In this document: one piece after another, positions 27,298-37,600 of the stretch | How the letters are laid out: every line of letters starts with the position of its first letter | Position numbering within the stretch: position 1 is the stretch's first letter | DNA from: Winogradskyella helgolandensis | GTDB taxonomy: Bacteria > Bacteroidota > Bacteroidia > Flavobacteriales > Flavobacteriaceae | NCBI RefSeq assembly: GCF_013404085.1 | Contig: NZ_JABFHO010000001.1 | Location: forward strand, 1,933,001 to 1,997,000 | DNA: 64,000 nt | Direction of reading: 5' to 3' | Translations under genes and position numbers: made by a program | Notes under the pieces: generated by a model | Told to the model about the DNA's origin: nothing | Database searches by the model: none | Seen by the model: the letters and a program-made list of their open reading frames with translations, nothing else

Positions 27298-28121
27298 TAG
27301 TTTAATTTTGTTTTAGGTTTATAAATAAACATAAAGTAAAGCCCAATAATTATAAAAGGAATACTTAACCATTGCCCAGTATTTAAAACCCAATCGGCAC
27401 GTTCAATATTTTGAGCTTCCTTTACAAATTCCACAAAGAATCTTACCGTCCAAAGTAGTACAAGGAACAGTCCGAATAAGAAGCCTTGTTGTTCGGATTT
27501 TTTTGTTTTCCAATAGAAATAAAAGAGGATTAAGAACACAAATACATAGCAAAATGCTTCGTATAGTTGTGCAGGATGTCTTGGTGCGGTTTCACCTAAT
27601 TGTTTGAATACAACGCCAAAATCACTACCTGTGTATTTTCCTATTATTTCAGAATTAATAAAATTACCGATTCTTACAAATACAGCTCCAAGAGCTACAG
27701 GAATTACAACACGATCTAAAATCCAAAGTACCGTTTTATGTAATACTTTTTTATTATAAATGTACATGGAGATAATCATAGCAATAGCTGCACCGTGACT
27801 CGCCAAGCCTTGAAATCCTGTGAATTCAAATCCGCCAGCAAACTTAAAAGGTAAAAAGATGCTGAAAAAATCTTCTGAAATTAATTCCGGTTGGTAAAAA
27901 ATTACATGGCCCAATCTTGCACCTAACATAATTCCTAAAACAGAATAGATGAATAAAGAATCTAATGCTTCATCGGTTAAGCCTTCCTTTCTGTAAATGC
28001 GCTTGGTGATGTAAAAGCCCAAAATAAAGGCGACAATCCACATCATACTGTAAAAATGAAGTTTAAAAAATCCTAAGTCCAAAAACTTAATAGGATCCCA
28101 ATCAATCTGTAATAAAAACAT
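27297..28121 (-). CDS. lgt: Prolipoprotein diacylglyceryl transferase
   Basis: Lgt transfers diacylglycerol from phosphatidylglycerol to the lipobox Cys of prolipoproteins at the inner membrane. At 274 residues it has seven or so hydrophobic segments and the Lgt signature 'RIGNFINSEIIGKYT', with the conserved Arg and Asn-Glu. The region 'GLASHGAAIAMIIS' carries the essential His-Gly. 'ARLGHVIFYQPE' corresponds to the HDxxY/GaRl region. It overlaps the DUF192 gene by one base. Confidence 0.96.
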   Translation of the reverse strand: MFLLQIDWDPIKFLDLGFFKLHFYSMMWIVAFILGFYITKRIYRKEGLTDEALDSLFIYSVLGIMLGARLGHVIFYQPELISEDFFSIFLPFKFAGGFEFTGFQGLASHGAAIAMIISMYIYNKKVLHKTVLWILDRVVIPVALGAVFVRIGNFINSEIIGKYTGSDFGVVFKQLGETAPRHPAQLYEAFCYVFVFLILFYFYWKTKKSEQQGFLFGLFLVLLWTVRFFVEFVKEAQNIERADWVLNTGQWLSIPFIIIGLYFMFIYKPKTKLN

Positions 28122-28427
28122 AGGTATTTTATTTATGTGGTAAATATAATATTTTGATAACGATTGAAAATGAGATTAACGTAAAATTAGTCTTCTTTTC
28201 TAGGAACAAGGGCAAAAGCACTACTTCCCCAAAGCGACGGAACGTAAAGAAAATGTACGGAGTACATTTTTAGAGAATGGGCGAGCTGGCGTGTTGGCAA
28301 AATTTTTAGTTGTCATCCTTTCTAGGAACAGGATCAAATCCAATACCTCCCCAAGGCGACGGAGCGTAAAGAAAATGTACGGAGTACATTTTTAGAGAAC
28401 GAGCGAGCTAGCGTGTTGGCAAAATTT
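28122..28427. other. Region between lgt and yidD, mostly tandem copies of the yidD 3' end
   Basis: It holds about two direct repeats (period 122 bp) related to the last ~50 bp of yidD, each separated by a ~70-bp element with the hairpin AAAATGTAC-gga-GTACATTTT. No independent gene is supported. On the minus strand the pieces would encode truncated 'PWGG...PRKDDN-stop'-like tails without a start. Confidence 0.75.
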
Positions 28428-28493
28428 TTAGTTGTCATCCTTTCTTGGAACAGGATCATATCCACTACCTCCCCAAGGATGACAACTAAAAAT
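28191..28493 (-). repeat. 122-bp tandem repeat involving the yidD 3' end, with a 19-bp inverted repeat
   Basis: TAGGAAC-type words recur at 28201, 28323 and 28445 (TTGGAAC), and GTGTTGGCAA at 28291 and 28413, giving a period of 122 bp. Each unit ends with the codons for D-P-V-P-R-K-D/E. In the functional gene copy, 28424-28442 and 28475-28493 are perfect reverse complements (19 bp, 32-base loop). The outer arm covers the stop codon region, the inner arm the conserved FSCHP codons. Confidence 0.9.
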
Positions 28494-28664
28494 CCGTTTT
28501 ATAGCTAACCATCCTCCTTTAAAAAAACCATGAACTTCTAAAGCTTCCTTAGCATAATGAGAACAGGTTGGTTGATATCTGCAAGTTGCAGGTGTTAATG
28601 GAGAAATAAACAACTGATAGAATTTAATCAGTAGGAGAAACGGATATGCTAATAGCTTTTTCAA
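28428..28664 (-). CDS. yidD: Membrane protein insertion efficiency factor YidD
   Basis: YidD is a small amphipathic inner-membrane protein that aids YidC/Sec-dependent insertion. The 78-residue sequence has the family hallmarks '[21 protein letters not shown]' region (C28, C34), '[13 protein letters not shown]' and '[13 protein letters not shown]'. It follows cysS by 2 bp and is probably co-transcribed with it. The final KDDN and stop codon appear to be the reverse complement of the upstream FSCHP codons, and partial copies of the 3' end follow the gene. Confidence 0.96.
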   Translation of the reverse strand: MKKLLAYPFLLLIKFYQLFISPLTPATCRYQPTCSHYAKEALEVHGFFKGGWLAIKRIFSCHPWGGSGYDPVPRKDDN

Positions 28665-28666
28665 GA

Positions 28667-30148
28667 TTAATTAGTCGTGAAAGTCGTTCCTTCCTTACTG
28701 TCATTTAATTGAATGCCGGCTTCAGCCAATTGATCTCTAATTTTATCAGATAAAGCAAAGTCTTTATTTAATCGTGCTTCTTTTCTAAGGTTAATTAATA
28801 TGTCTACAGCACCAGTTAATTTATTGCTTCCTGTACTTGCTTTTGAAATATTAACTAAACCAAGAACATCAAACACAAAGGATTCAATCGTTTCTTTCAA
28901 TAATGTTAAATCTTCAGGTGTTACACTAGCACTACCATCTTTAATCTGATTAATGAATTTTACAGCCTCAAAAAGCGTTGCTATTAATATAGGAGTATTA
29001 AAATCATCATTCATGGCGTCATAGCATTTCTGCTTCCAATCGGCAACATTAAACGAAGAGGTTGTTCCTGTTTTTAAATTATCTATTAAACTAATGGCAT
29101 CCATAAGTCTATGGAATCCTTTTTCTGCAGCCGCTAAACCATCATCTGTTAAATCTAAAACACTTCTGTAAGACGCTTGCATCATAAAAAAGCGAATTAC
29201 ACTAGGGTTGTAAGCTTTAGACATAATGTCATTATCTCCAGAAAGTAATTCAGCCGGATTAATATAGTTTCCAGTCGATTTACTCATGCGAGCTCCATTA
29301 AGTTCTAACATATTAGCATGCATCCAATATTTTACAGGAGCCTGACCTTTAGAGGCTTGATTTTGCGCAATTTCACATTCGTGATGTGGGAATTTTAAGT
29401 CCATACCACCTCCATGAATATCAAAATAATCACCCAAATATTTGGTGCTCATCGCAGTACATTCTAAATGCCAGCCTGGGAAACCATCGCTCCAAGGAGA
29501 AGGCCAACGCATAATATGTGAAGGCTCTGCTTTTTTCCAAAGGGCAAAATCTTGAGGATTCTTCTTGTCGCTTTGTCCGTCAAGCGCACGTGTATTATGA
29601 ATTAAATCCTCTAATTTTCGTTTGCTTAAAATACCGTACTCATTAGATTCATTGTATTTATGAACGTCAAAATAAACGGATCCATTTACAACATAGCCGA
29701 AGCCATTATCTATAATAGATTGAATTAATTCAATTTGCTCAATGATATGACCTGTTGCAGTCGGCTCTATACTTGGAGGCAAAAAATTAAAAGTGTTGAG
29801 TACATTATGGAAATCCACTGTATATCGTTGCACAATTTCCATAGGTTCAATAGCTTCTAATCGTGCTTTCTTGGTAATCTTATCTTCACCAACGTCGGCA
29901 TCGTTTTCTAAGTGACCAGCATCTGTAATATTTCGAACGTATCGTACTTTATAACCTAAGTGTTTTAAGTAACGAAAAATCATGTCGAAAGACATAAAAG
30001 TCCTAACATTACCTAAATGTACATTACTATATACTGTTGGTCCACAAACGTACATTCCAACATAGCCTTCGGTTATAGGTTGAAAAACTTCTTTTTCACC
30101 TGTAAGTGTATTGTATATTTTTAATTCTTTCTTATTGTATAATGACAT
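28667..30148 (-). CDS. cysS: Cysteinyl-tRNA synthetase
   Basis: Class I aminoacyl-tRNA synthetase charging tRNA-Cys. The HIGH-type motif HLGN is at 44-47 within '[15 protein letters not shown]'; zinc ligands include C35, the Cys in 'WHLECTAMS' and the His-Glu of '[10 protein letters not shown]'. The KMSKS-type loop is 'RMSKSTGN'. The C-terminal '[21 protein letters not shown]' pattern (here [10 protein letters not shown]) is typical. Length 493. yidD follows directly. Confidence 0.98.
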   Translation of the reverse strand: MSLYNKKELKIYNTLTGEKEVFQPITEGYVGMYVCGPTVYSNVHLGNVRTFMSFDMIFRYLKHLGYKVRYVRNITDAGHLENDADVGEDKITKKARLEAIEPMEIVQRYTVDFHNVLNTFNFLPPSIEPTATGHIIEQIELIQSIIDNGFGYVVNGSVYFDVHKYNESNEYGILSKRKLEDLIHNTRALDGQSDKKNPQDFALWKKAEPSHIMRWPSPWSDGFPGWHLECTAMSTKYLGDYFDIHGGGMDLKFPHHECEIAQNQASKGQAPVKYWMHANMLELNGARMSKSTGNYINPAELLSGDNDIMSKAYNPSVIRFFMMQASYRSVLDLTDDGLAAAEKGFHRLMDAISLIDNLKTGTTSSFNVADWKQKCYDAMNDDFNTPILIATLFEAVKFINQIKDGSASVTPEDLTLLKETIESFVFDVLGLVNISKASTGSNKLTGAVDILINLRKEARLNKDFALSDKIRDQLAEAGIQLNDSKEGTTFTTN

Positions 30149-30205
30149 GACGTGACTTTTGAAAATGAATAGATAAATTGAATTAGCTCGTTGAGATTAG
30201 ATATA

Positions 30206-30883
30206 CTAAAACTGTGTGTCTAACTTAATGTAGTCTAAAAGTTCTCTTCGTGTTTCGTTGTCTTTGAATTTTCCACCAAATTCTGAAGTCACTGTACTAC
30301 TTTCAATATCTCTAATGCCACGAGAATTTACACACAAATGTTTAGCATCAATAACACATGCAACATCTTCAGTATTTAAAACTGCTTGAAGCTCTTTTAC
30401 AATCTGAATCGTTAATCGCTCTTGTACTTGTGGTCGTTTTGCGTAATAGTCTACGATTCTATTCATCTTAGATAGTCCAACTACAGTGCCGTTAGAGATA
30501 TATGCAATATGTGCTCTTCCAACGATAGGTAATAAGTGGTGCTCGCATGTAGAATAAACCGTAATATTTTTTTCTACGAGCATTTCTCCATACTTGTATT
30601 TATTGTCAAAAGTAGAAGCATTTGGTTTTTTATCAGGGTCTAAACCGCCAAAAATCTCATTAACAAACATTTTTGCTACACGGTTTGGAGTACCTTTTAG
30701 GCTGTCATCATTTAGGTCTAAACCTAAAGTTTCTAGAATGTGTTTTACATCATCTTTAATGATATTTATTTTTTCGCTGCTAGATAATTTGAAAGCATCA
30801 GCTCTCAAAGGAGTTTCACTTGATGAGCTGAAGTGGTCATCACCAAGAGCATCAATATCATTAAAGTCATTTTCAATTTTCAT
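30206..30883 (-). CDS. folE: GTP cyclohydrolase I
   Basis: FolE converts GTP to 7,8-dihydroneopterin triphosphate, the first step to tetrahydrofolate and (through QueD) to queuosine. Zinc ligands are C113 and H116 in TCEHHLLP and C184 in 'KHLCVNSRG', with spacing as in E. coli FolE. 'GLSKMNRIVDYYAKRPQVQERL' is the family signature. Length 225; the first ~35 residues are acidic and poorly conserved. A TATCTTTG element lies about 38 bp upstream on the minus strand. Confidence 0.97.
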   Translation of the reverse strand: MKIENDFNDIDALGDDHFSSSSETPLRADAFKLSSSEKINIIKDDVKHILETLGLDLNDDSLKGTPNRVAKMFVNEIFGGLDPDKKPNASTFDNKYKYGEMLVEKNITVYSTCEHHLLPIVGRAHIAYISNGTVVGLSKMNRIVDYYAKRPQVQERLTIQIVKELQAVLNTEDVACVIDAKHLCVNSRGIRDIESSTVTSEFGGKFKDNETRRELLDYIKLDTQF

Positions 30884-30921
30884 TATAAAATAATAGGTTA
30901 TCGGTTTTTAAAAACGAGATG

Positions 30922-30929
30922 CAAAGATA
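30922..30929 (-). promoter_or_regulatory. -7 promoter element of folE
   Basis: The plus strand reads CAAAGATA, so the minus strand reads TATCTTTG, matching TAnnTTTG. It lies 38 bp before the folE start. I see no TTG at the -33 spacing. Confidence 0.5.
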
Positions 30930-31079
30930 AACAATAAAAATAGTTTCATTAAGGTAGGAGTTTTATAATTAGAGCTGTTATATAAGTAAAACCGTTAAAA
31001 CACCAATATCCTTGATGAATTAACAATTGTTTTACTAAAATTTTCTTAATTTTCGAAATTCTAATATTCTGAATTACCT

Positions 31080-31535
31080 ATGAAAAATCTACTCTTTATG
31101 TTGGCATTGATAATCATGCCTTTAAGCGTTTTTAGCCAGCAATCAAGCCATAAAAACCCTTTACCATTGGCAAAATACAACGACAATGTTAAATTACCAT
31201 TAACGGCCACCGAGCGTGCTCAGATCATTGAGGCGTACGGAGAATCTGCAGAAGAACTCGTTTTTAGCAAACCAAATCGTCTTAAAAGTATAAAACACAT
31301 TCTTAGAAATAGGGTCGTAATTAAGTTGGTTACAAATGAAAATGAAAAGAAGCCTTGTCCTAAATTATCGGAGATGGCTGAGGCAGTTGGTTTAGATTAT
31401 AGTCAAGAAGAAGATTTTAATCCTAAGAGTTTTAATCCTTTAAAATATGGATTAAATTTTTATTCAAGATCTGCAGCCATGTATCAAGTTGATGATACAA
31501 ATTATTACATAATTATAAAGTCTCAATATCAATAA
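31080..31535 (+). CDS. Small exported protein of unknown function
   Basis: The 151-residue protein has a signal peptide (MKNLLFMLALIIMPLSVFSQ). The mature part begins 'QSSHKNPLPLAKYNDNVKLPLTATERAQIIEAYGE'. It contains 'RLKSIKHILRNRVVIKLV' and 'KPCPKLSEMAEAVGL' with a single Cys, and ends 'YYIIIKSQYQ'. I do not recognise a family. It lies divergently from folE and 98 bp before the 2355-residue adhesin-like gene in the same direction. No terminator is evident between them, so co-transcription is possible. Confidence 0.72.
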   Translation: MKNLLFMLALIIMPLSVFSQQSSHKNPLPLAKYNDNVKLPLTATERAQIIEAYGESAEELVFSKPNRLKSIKHILRNRVVIKLVTNENEKKPCPKLSEMAEAVGLDYSQEEDFNPKSFNPLKYGLNFYSRSAAMYQVDDTNYYIIIKSQYQ

Positions 31536-31633
31536 AAGTATACACTTAAAACGAGTGTTGTACAACATTATTATTGGGATGAATGATTAAGTGCGAATAG
31601 CATTTGTCCCTTTTAAACTATTAAATTAATCCT

Positions 31634-34600
31634 ATGAAATATTTATTTACTATAATCCCTCTATTATTTTCATCGTTTTTATTGGCTCAAAGTGTTAATA
31701 TGCAAACAGCCACGGTAAGCCAATGTGGTGGGGTTTTTTATGATTCGGGTGGTGAGTTCGGTAATTATGACAATGATGAAGATTTTGTTTTGACGATTTG
31801 TCCTGAAACTGCAGGTCAGAAAATCAAAATTGACTTTATAACATTTACAACCCAATTAGGTGCGACTCCAGATGTAATGGAGATTTTTAACGGCGACTCT
31901 GTCGCAGCAGATTCATTTGGTCAATTCTCAGGTACAAATAGTCCTGGATTAGTTCAGGCAACTGAAGACAATACGTCTGGTTGTATTACAATTCAATTTA
32001 TTTCAAGTGATTCTGGTAATATTGATGGTTGGGTAGCAAATATATCTTGTTTAACTCCTTGTCAAACTATCAATTCTCAATTAGACTCATCGAGTCCAAC
32101 ACCAAATGCAGAAGGTTATATAAGAGTTTGTCCAAATGAAGAGATTACACTGACAGGTAGTGGTGATTTTTCTATAGATGGGACTGGCGCTACTTATGAA
32201 TGGGATTTAGGTGATGGTAATACGTTTGCCGGTCAAACTGCAACATTTTCATATCCAGATCCTGGTGTTTATATTGTGAATTTAAATATACGTGATGCTA
32301 ATACCTCAATTGATCCTCTAGGTTGTGATAATAATAATTTAATAAACCAAGTAATACAAGTGGCTACAAAACCCGATTTTGAAGGTACTGAAGCGGTCAA
32401 TACAACGCTTTGTTTTGGTGAAAGTACAGATATAACAGGTGTCGTTGAAGCTGTTGAATATATTAATGACTGTACACCTCCAGTGAGTGGTGTAACGTTT
32501 TTGCCAGATGGTAGTGGAGCTGTTTATGAGACATCTATAACAGTAGATTGTTATGATTCAGATCAGAAATTAACAGATCTTAGCCAGTTAGTCAGTATTT
32601 GTGTAACAATGGAACACTCCTATTTAGGGGATTTAGATATTGAAATAATTTCACCTACAGGCGAAGTTGTAAGAATGCATGATCAAGGTGGTAATTCTGC
32701 TAATTTAGGTGAGCCATGGGCTACAGCTGGAGTTGATGGTGAGAGTTCTAATACAACACCTGGAAGAGGAAGTCAATATTGCTTTGTGCCAAATGGAGGG
32801 TTTCCAACCTTAGTTGGAGGTGTTCAAAGCGGTGGGACATTTGTGAGTGGAGATGGTCCAAATACTTACACAGATTCTTTTGTTCCTCCGGGTAATTATA
32901 GTTCTGTATTTCCATTAGATGGTTTAATTGGTTCAGATTTAAATGGAGATTGGACTATTAGAGTTGTTGACAACCTTGGGGCTGATAATGGTCATGTTTT
33001 TTCTTGGGGTATTGAGTTTGATCCAAACCTACAACCTCCTGAGCTTTCGTTTTCACCTGTAATTACTTCAGCTGATTGGGATACTGATACTACCATAACA
33101 AATACGGCAGGAAATGTTATTACAGTTCAACCTACTACTTCAGGTGAATTCTGTTATACATATAGAGTTACTGATGATTTTGGATGTGAATATACAGAAG
33201 TAGTTTGTATAGATGTATTGCCTGAGTTTATTACTGTGAATCCTAATAATTTATATGTTTGTGATACAGGTATTCCACCATATATTTTTAATTTAGAATC
33301 TAATACAGCAGTTGTGCTGGCGAGTGCTACAAATGCTTCTGATATAGTCGTGACTTATCACAATTCATCTGAGGATGCAGAAGGTGATCTTGCGGCTATA
33401 ACAGATTCGGGGAATTATACAGGTACAGATGGCGAAACCATATTTGTTAGAATTGAATATTTAGATTCTGGTTGTTTTGAAGTATTTCCTTTTACTTTAA
33501 ATGTATCAGGTCAACCCACCATCAACCCAGTTTCAGATTTAGAGTTATGTGATGATGATAGTAACGATGGATTTGAGACCTTTGATTTAAGTTCACAAAC
33601 TTTAGCGATTTTAGGGTCACAATCGGCAACAGATTTCACGGTAACTTACTATTTAAGCTTTGCAGATGCAGACGCAGGAGATAATGCCTTACCTTCAGAT
33701 TACACCAATACGGTCAATAACCAGCCAATATTTGTAAGAGTAGCAAGTTCAGGGGATTCCAGTTGTTATAATGCCTCAGCGACGGCACTTTTCAATTTGG
33801 TAGTTAATCCTAGAGCATTAGCCACAACCCCGGATGACATGGAAGTTTGTGACGATGTGAGTAACGATGGTTTTGCTACCTTCGATTTAAGCAGTCAAGA
33901 AGCTGTAATTTTGAACGGACAAGACCCAACCGTTTATAACGTATTATTTTATAGTAGCCCAGACGACGCAGATGATAATGTAGGAGCTTTAGCAACAAGT
34001 TACACTAATACTACCGCAAATTTAGAGACCATCTATGTCAGAGTCGAAGACCCATTATATCCGAGCTGTTATAGTACCACAAGTTTTAATTTAATAGTAA
34101 ATGCGCTACCAGTAGTAACCGCTGTAACACCATTGCAAGTTTGTGATGATGACACAGATGGATTTGTAGGCTTCCCATTAAGCGATAAAGAAGCTGAGTT
34201 ATTAAACGGGCAAAGTGGAGTAGCTGTATCATTTCATGAAAACCTATTAGGAGCAGAAATGGATAACTCAGAAATATTTGATGGCTATGTTAACACATCG
34301 ATGACCAATCAAATCATATTCGTACGTTTAGAAAATACAACAACCAACTGTTACAACATTGGTAGCCTTACCTTGGAGGTTTTAGAAAATCCAATAGCCA
34401 ATAGCACCACACCATTAGAAGTTTGTGATGATAATGTCGATGGTATAGCGGTCTTTGATTTGAGTATAAAAGATACAGAAGTTGTAGGGACGCAAGCAGG
34501 GATGATCGTTCGCTATTATGAGAACCAAGCCGATGCAGAAGCAGGAGGCAGTCCATTATCAACCAATTACACAAATACGCAAGCGGGAGCCCAAGAGATT

Positions 34601-37600
34601 ATAGCACGTATAGAAAATGGGGCAACAGGCTGTTATGCTACCACAGCACTTCAGTTGATTGTCAATCCAAAACCATTAGTCCTAGAAGTTTCTAACTATG
34701 AGTTGTGTGATGAGACTACACTAGGCGACGAAGAAGAAGCCTTCGATTTATTAACAAAGACTCCAGAGATTTTAGGAACACAGGTTAATGTCACGGTAAG
34801 TTACTATGCTAATCCAACAGATGCAAGTACTGAAACCAATCCTATATTAGGATCGTATACAAACATTAGCAACCCCCAAACGATAACAGCTGTACTGACC
34901 AATACACTAACAGGTTGTACTTCAGATTTAGAATTTGACTTAATAGTTAATCCATTACCGGTAGTGGTTGCACCAACAGCCTTAGAGGTTTGTGATGATG
35001 GTACACCAGACGGTTTAACAGAAATGGATTTAAGTCTAAAGAGCATGGAAATCACAGGCAACAATCCAGCCTATTCGATCAATTACTATGAGACTTTGGC
35101 AGACGCTGAAACAGAAACTGATCCTTTACCAATATTATATACCAATACGAGTAATGGACAAATTATTTTTGTACGCGTAGAAAATACTACTACCGGATGT
35201 TACGATACCACAGAATTAGAATTGGTTGTGCAACAAGCACCAATAGCTTTTACACCACAGCCACTGAGATACTGTGATCCAGACAATGACGGCTTTGGGG
35301 TGTTCACGCTTACGGATGTAGATAATGAGATCACGGGAGGCGCCTCAGGACTAGAGGTTACCTATCATGAGACAGAAACCAATGCTATTAATGGAGTTGA
35401 TGCTATAGACACCACAGTGAACTATAACAACATCGTACAAGGTGAACAAATTTTATATGCAAGAATAGAAAGTCCAACGATAGCGACAGACTGTGCGACT
35501 GTTGTAGTGTTAAGGTTAATCGTAGAGCCAACACCACAGTTGCTAGATCCAACACCATTAGAAGCATGTGATGATATCTCAGCCGATGGTTTTGCGACGT
35601 TTGATCTAACGAGCAAAGCAGCAGAATTACTAAACGGTCAAGATCCGTTACAGTACATCGTTAGCTATTACGAGAGTGAGGCTAATGCAGAAGCGGACAA
35701 CAACCCTATAGCTAATCCACTCGCTTATACCAACACCGACGATTTTAATCAAATTATTTGGATACGTGTAGAGGATAGTACCACGGTAGAAGGCTGTTAT
35801 AAAATCACGAGTTTAGAGCTGATAGTGAACCCATTACCAGTTTTAATTACACCAGCACCCTTAGAGCTCTGTGATGTAAATAACCCAGGAGATGAGCAAG
35901 AAGGCTTTATATTAGAAGAGGCTAACGAAGAAATCCTAAATGGTCAAACAGGTATTACGCTAACGTACTATGAAACACAAATGGATGCCGACAATGCAAC
36001 AAATCCAATAGCAAGTCCATATGTAAACACTAGCAATGCTCAAACGATATTTGTAAGAGCAGAAAATGATGTCACAGGCTGTTACAATACGGTAACCGTA
36101 ACGCTAAGAGTAGATCCAATACCATCACCAGAACCGAATCCAACAGCAATAGAAGTCTGTGATGATGACAATGATGGATTTGCAGAATTCGATTTAACAC
36201 AACGTACTATAGAAGTTATTAATGGAGAACCTAATGTAGCGATTACTTATCACGAGACACAGACCGATGCAGAGAATGGTGATAATCCAATTATCGGACT
36301 GTACACTAACATTGTGGCCAACAATCAAATGATTTTTGTACGTTCGGAAAACACGGTAACAGGCTGCTTTAGTTTAACCACAAATACGATGGAGCTTATT
36401 GTGTTGCCTTCGCCAGAAGTGCCAACAAGTATAGAGTCTTACACTATATGTGACACCAATGACAATGGTATTACCCAATTTGATTTGACCACCAAAGATG
36501 AAGAAATTTTAAACGGACAAGACCCACTAGAGGTACTACTGACTTACCATGTTAGTGCATTAGATGCCGCAACAGGCAATAATCCAATTATTAATGTAGG
36601 TAACTACACCAACACTGTAAACCCACAAGTTATTTATGTACGTTTATACAATCCAACAACAGGCTGTGACGATACCGGAGAATTTGAGTTAGAGGTTAAT
36701 TTACCACCAGTAGTGGTACAACCAACACAATTAAGTGAATGTGATGATTTAGGAGAAACACCAGGAGATGAATTTACAACATTTGATTTAACGGTAAAAA
36801 ACAATGAAATCACTGGAGGGAATAGCAGTTATTCCGTAGATTATTATGAGACCGATGCGGATGCACAATCTCAAACCAATGTGATTCCAGATCCAACACA
36901 GTATACCAATACTTCAGTTAACGGCTTAAATGCAAACCCACAAACCCTTTATGTGGTGGTTACCGATACCAATACAGGCTGTGTAGACTTTACTACCTTA
37001 ACAATCCGTGTCTTACCAAACCCAACCCCAACACCAAGCGATCAATTACCAAGTTTAGAGTTGTGTGATGATGTAAACACAGGAGATGGAGTCGAAGTGT
37101 TTGACCTTACGGAAAATGAAATTCTGATATTAAATGGAGAAGCAGGAGTTACGGCAAGCTACTATGAAAGTCTAGATGATGCCAATTCAGCAAGTAATGC
37201 TATAGTGGACCCAACGCAGTATACGAATACAGAAACACCAGAACAAGAGATTTATGTGCGTGTGACCAATGATGCTACAGGCTGTTATGCTTTAGTTGAT
37301 TTTACAATCATAGTGCATCCATTACCAGAAGTTGTGGCTGTAACAGATTTTATACAATGCGAATTATTCACTGATGGTGTTGATAGTTTTGATTTGACTA
37401 CAAAAGACGAAGAAGTTTTAAACGGTCAAGATCCAACACAGTTTATAGTAAGTTACCATAGCAGTTTAGCTGATGCCGAAGCAGGTACCAACGGCCTAGT
37501 AAGTTTATACACGAACTTGAGTAACCCACAGCAAATCTTTGTGACGATCACCAACAATGTAACAGGATGTTCGATTAGTACCCAAAGTTTCAATATAGAA

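Noticed and set aside
28191..28493. CRISPR-like periodicity
   Set aside because: The period is 122 bp with near-identical 'spacers', only about 2.5 units, and the units derive from yidD. There is no cas gene in the window.
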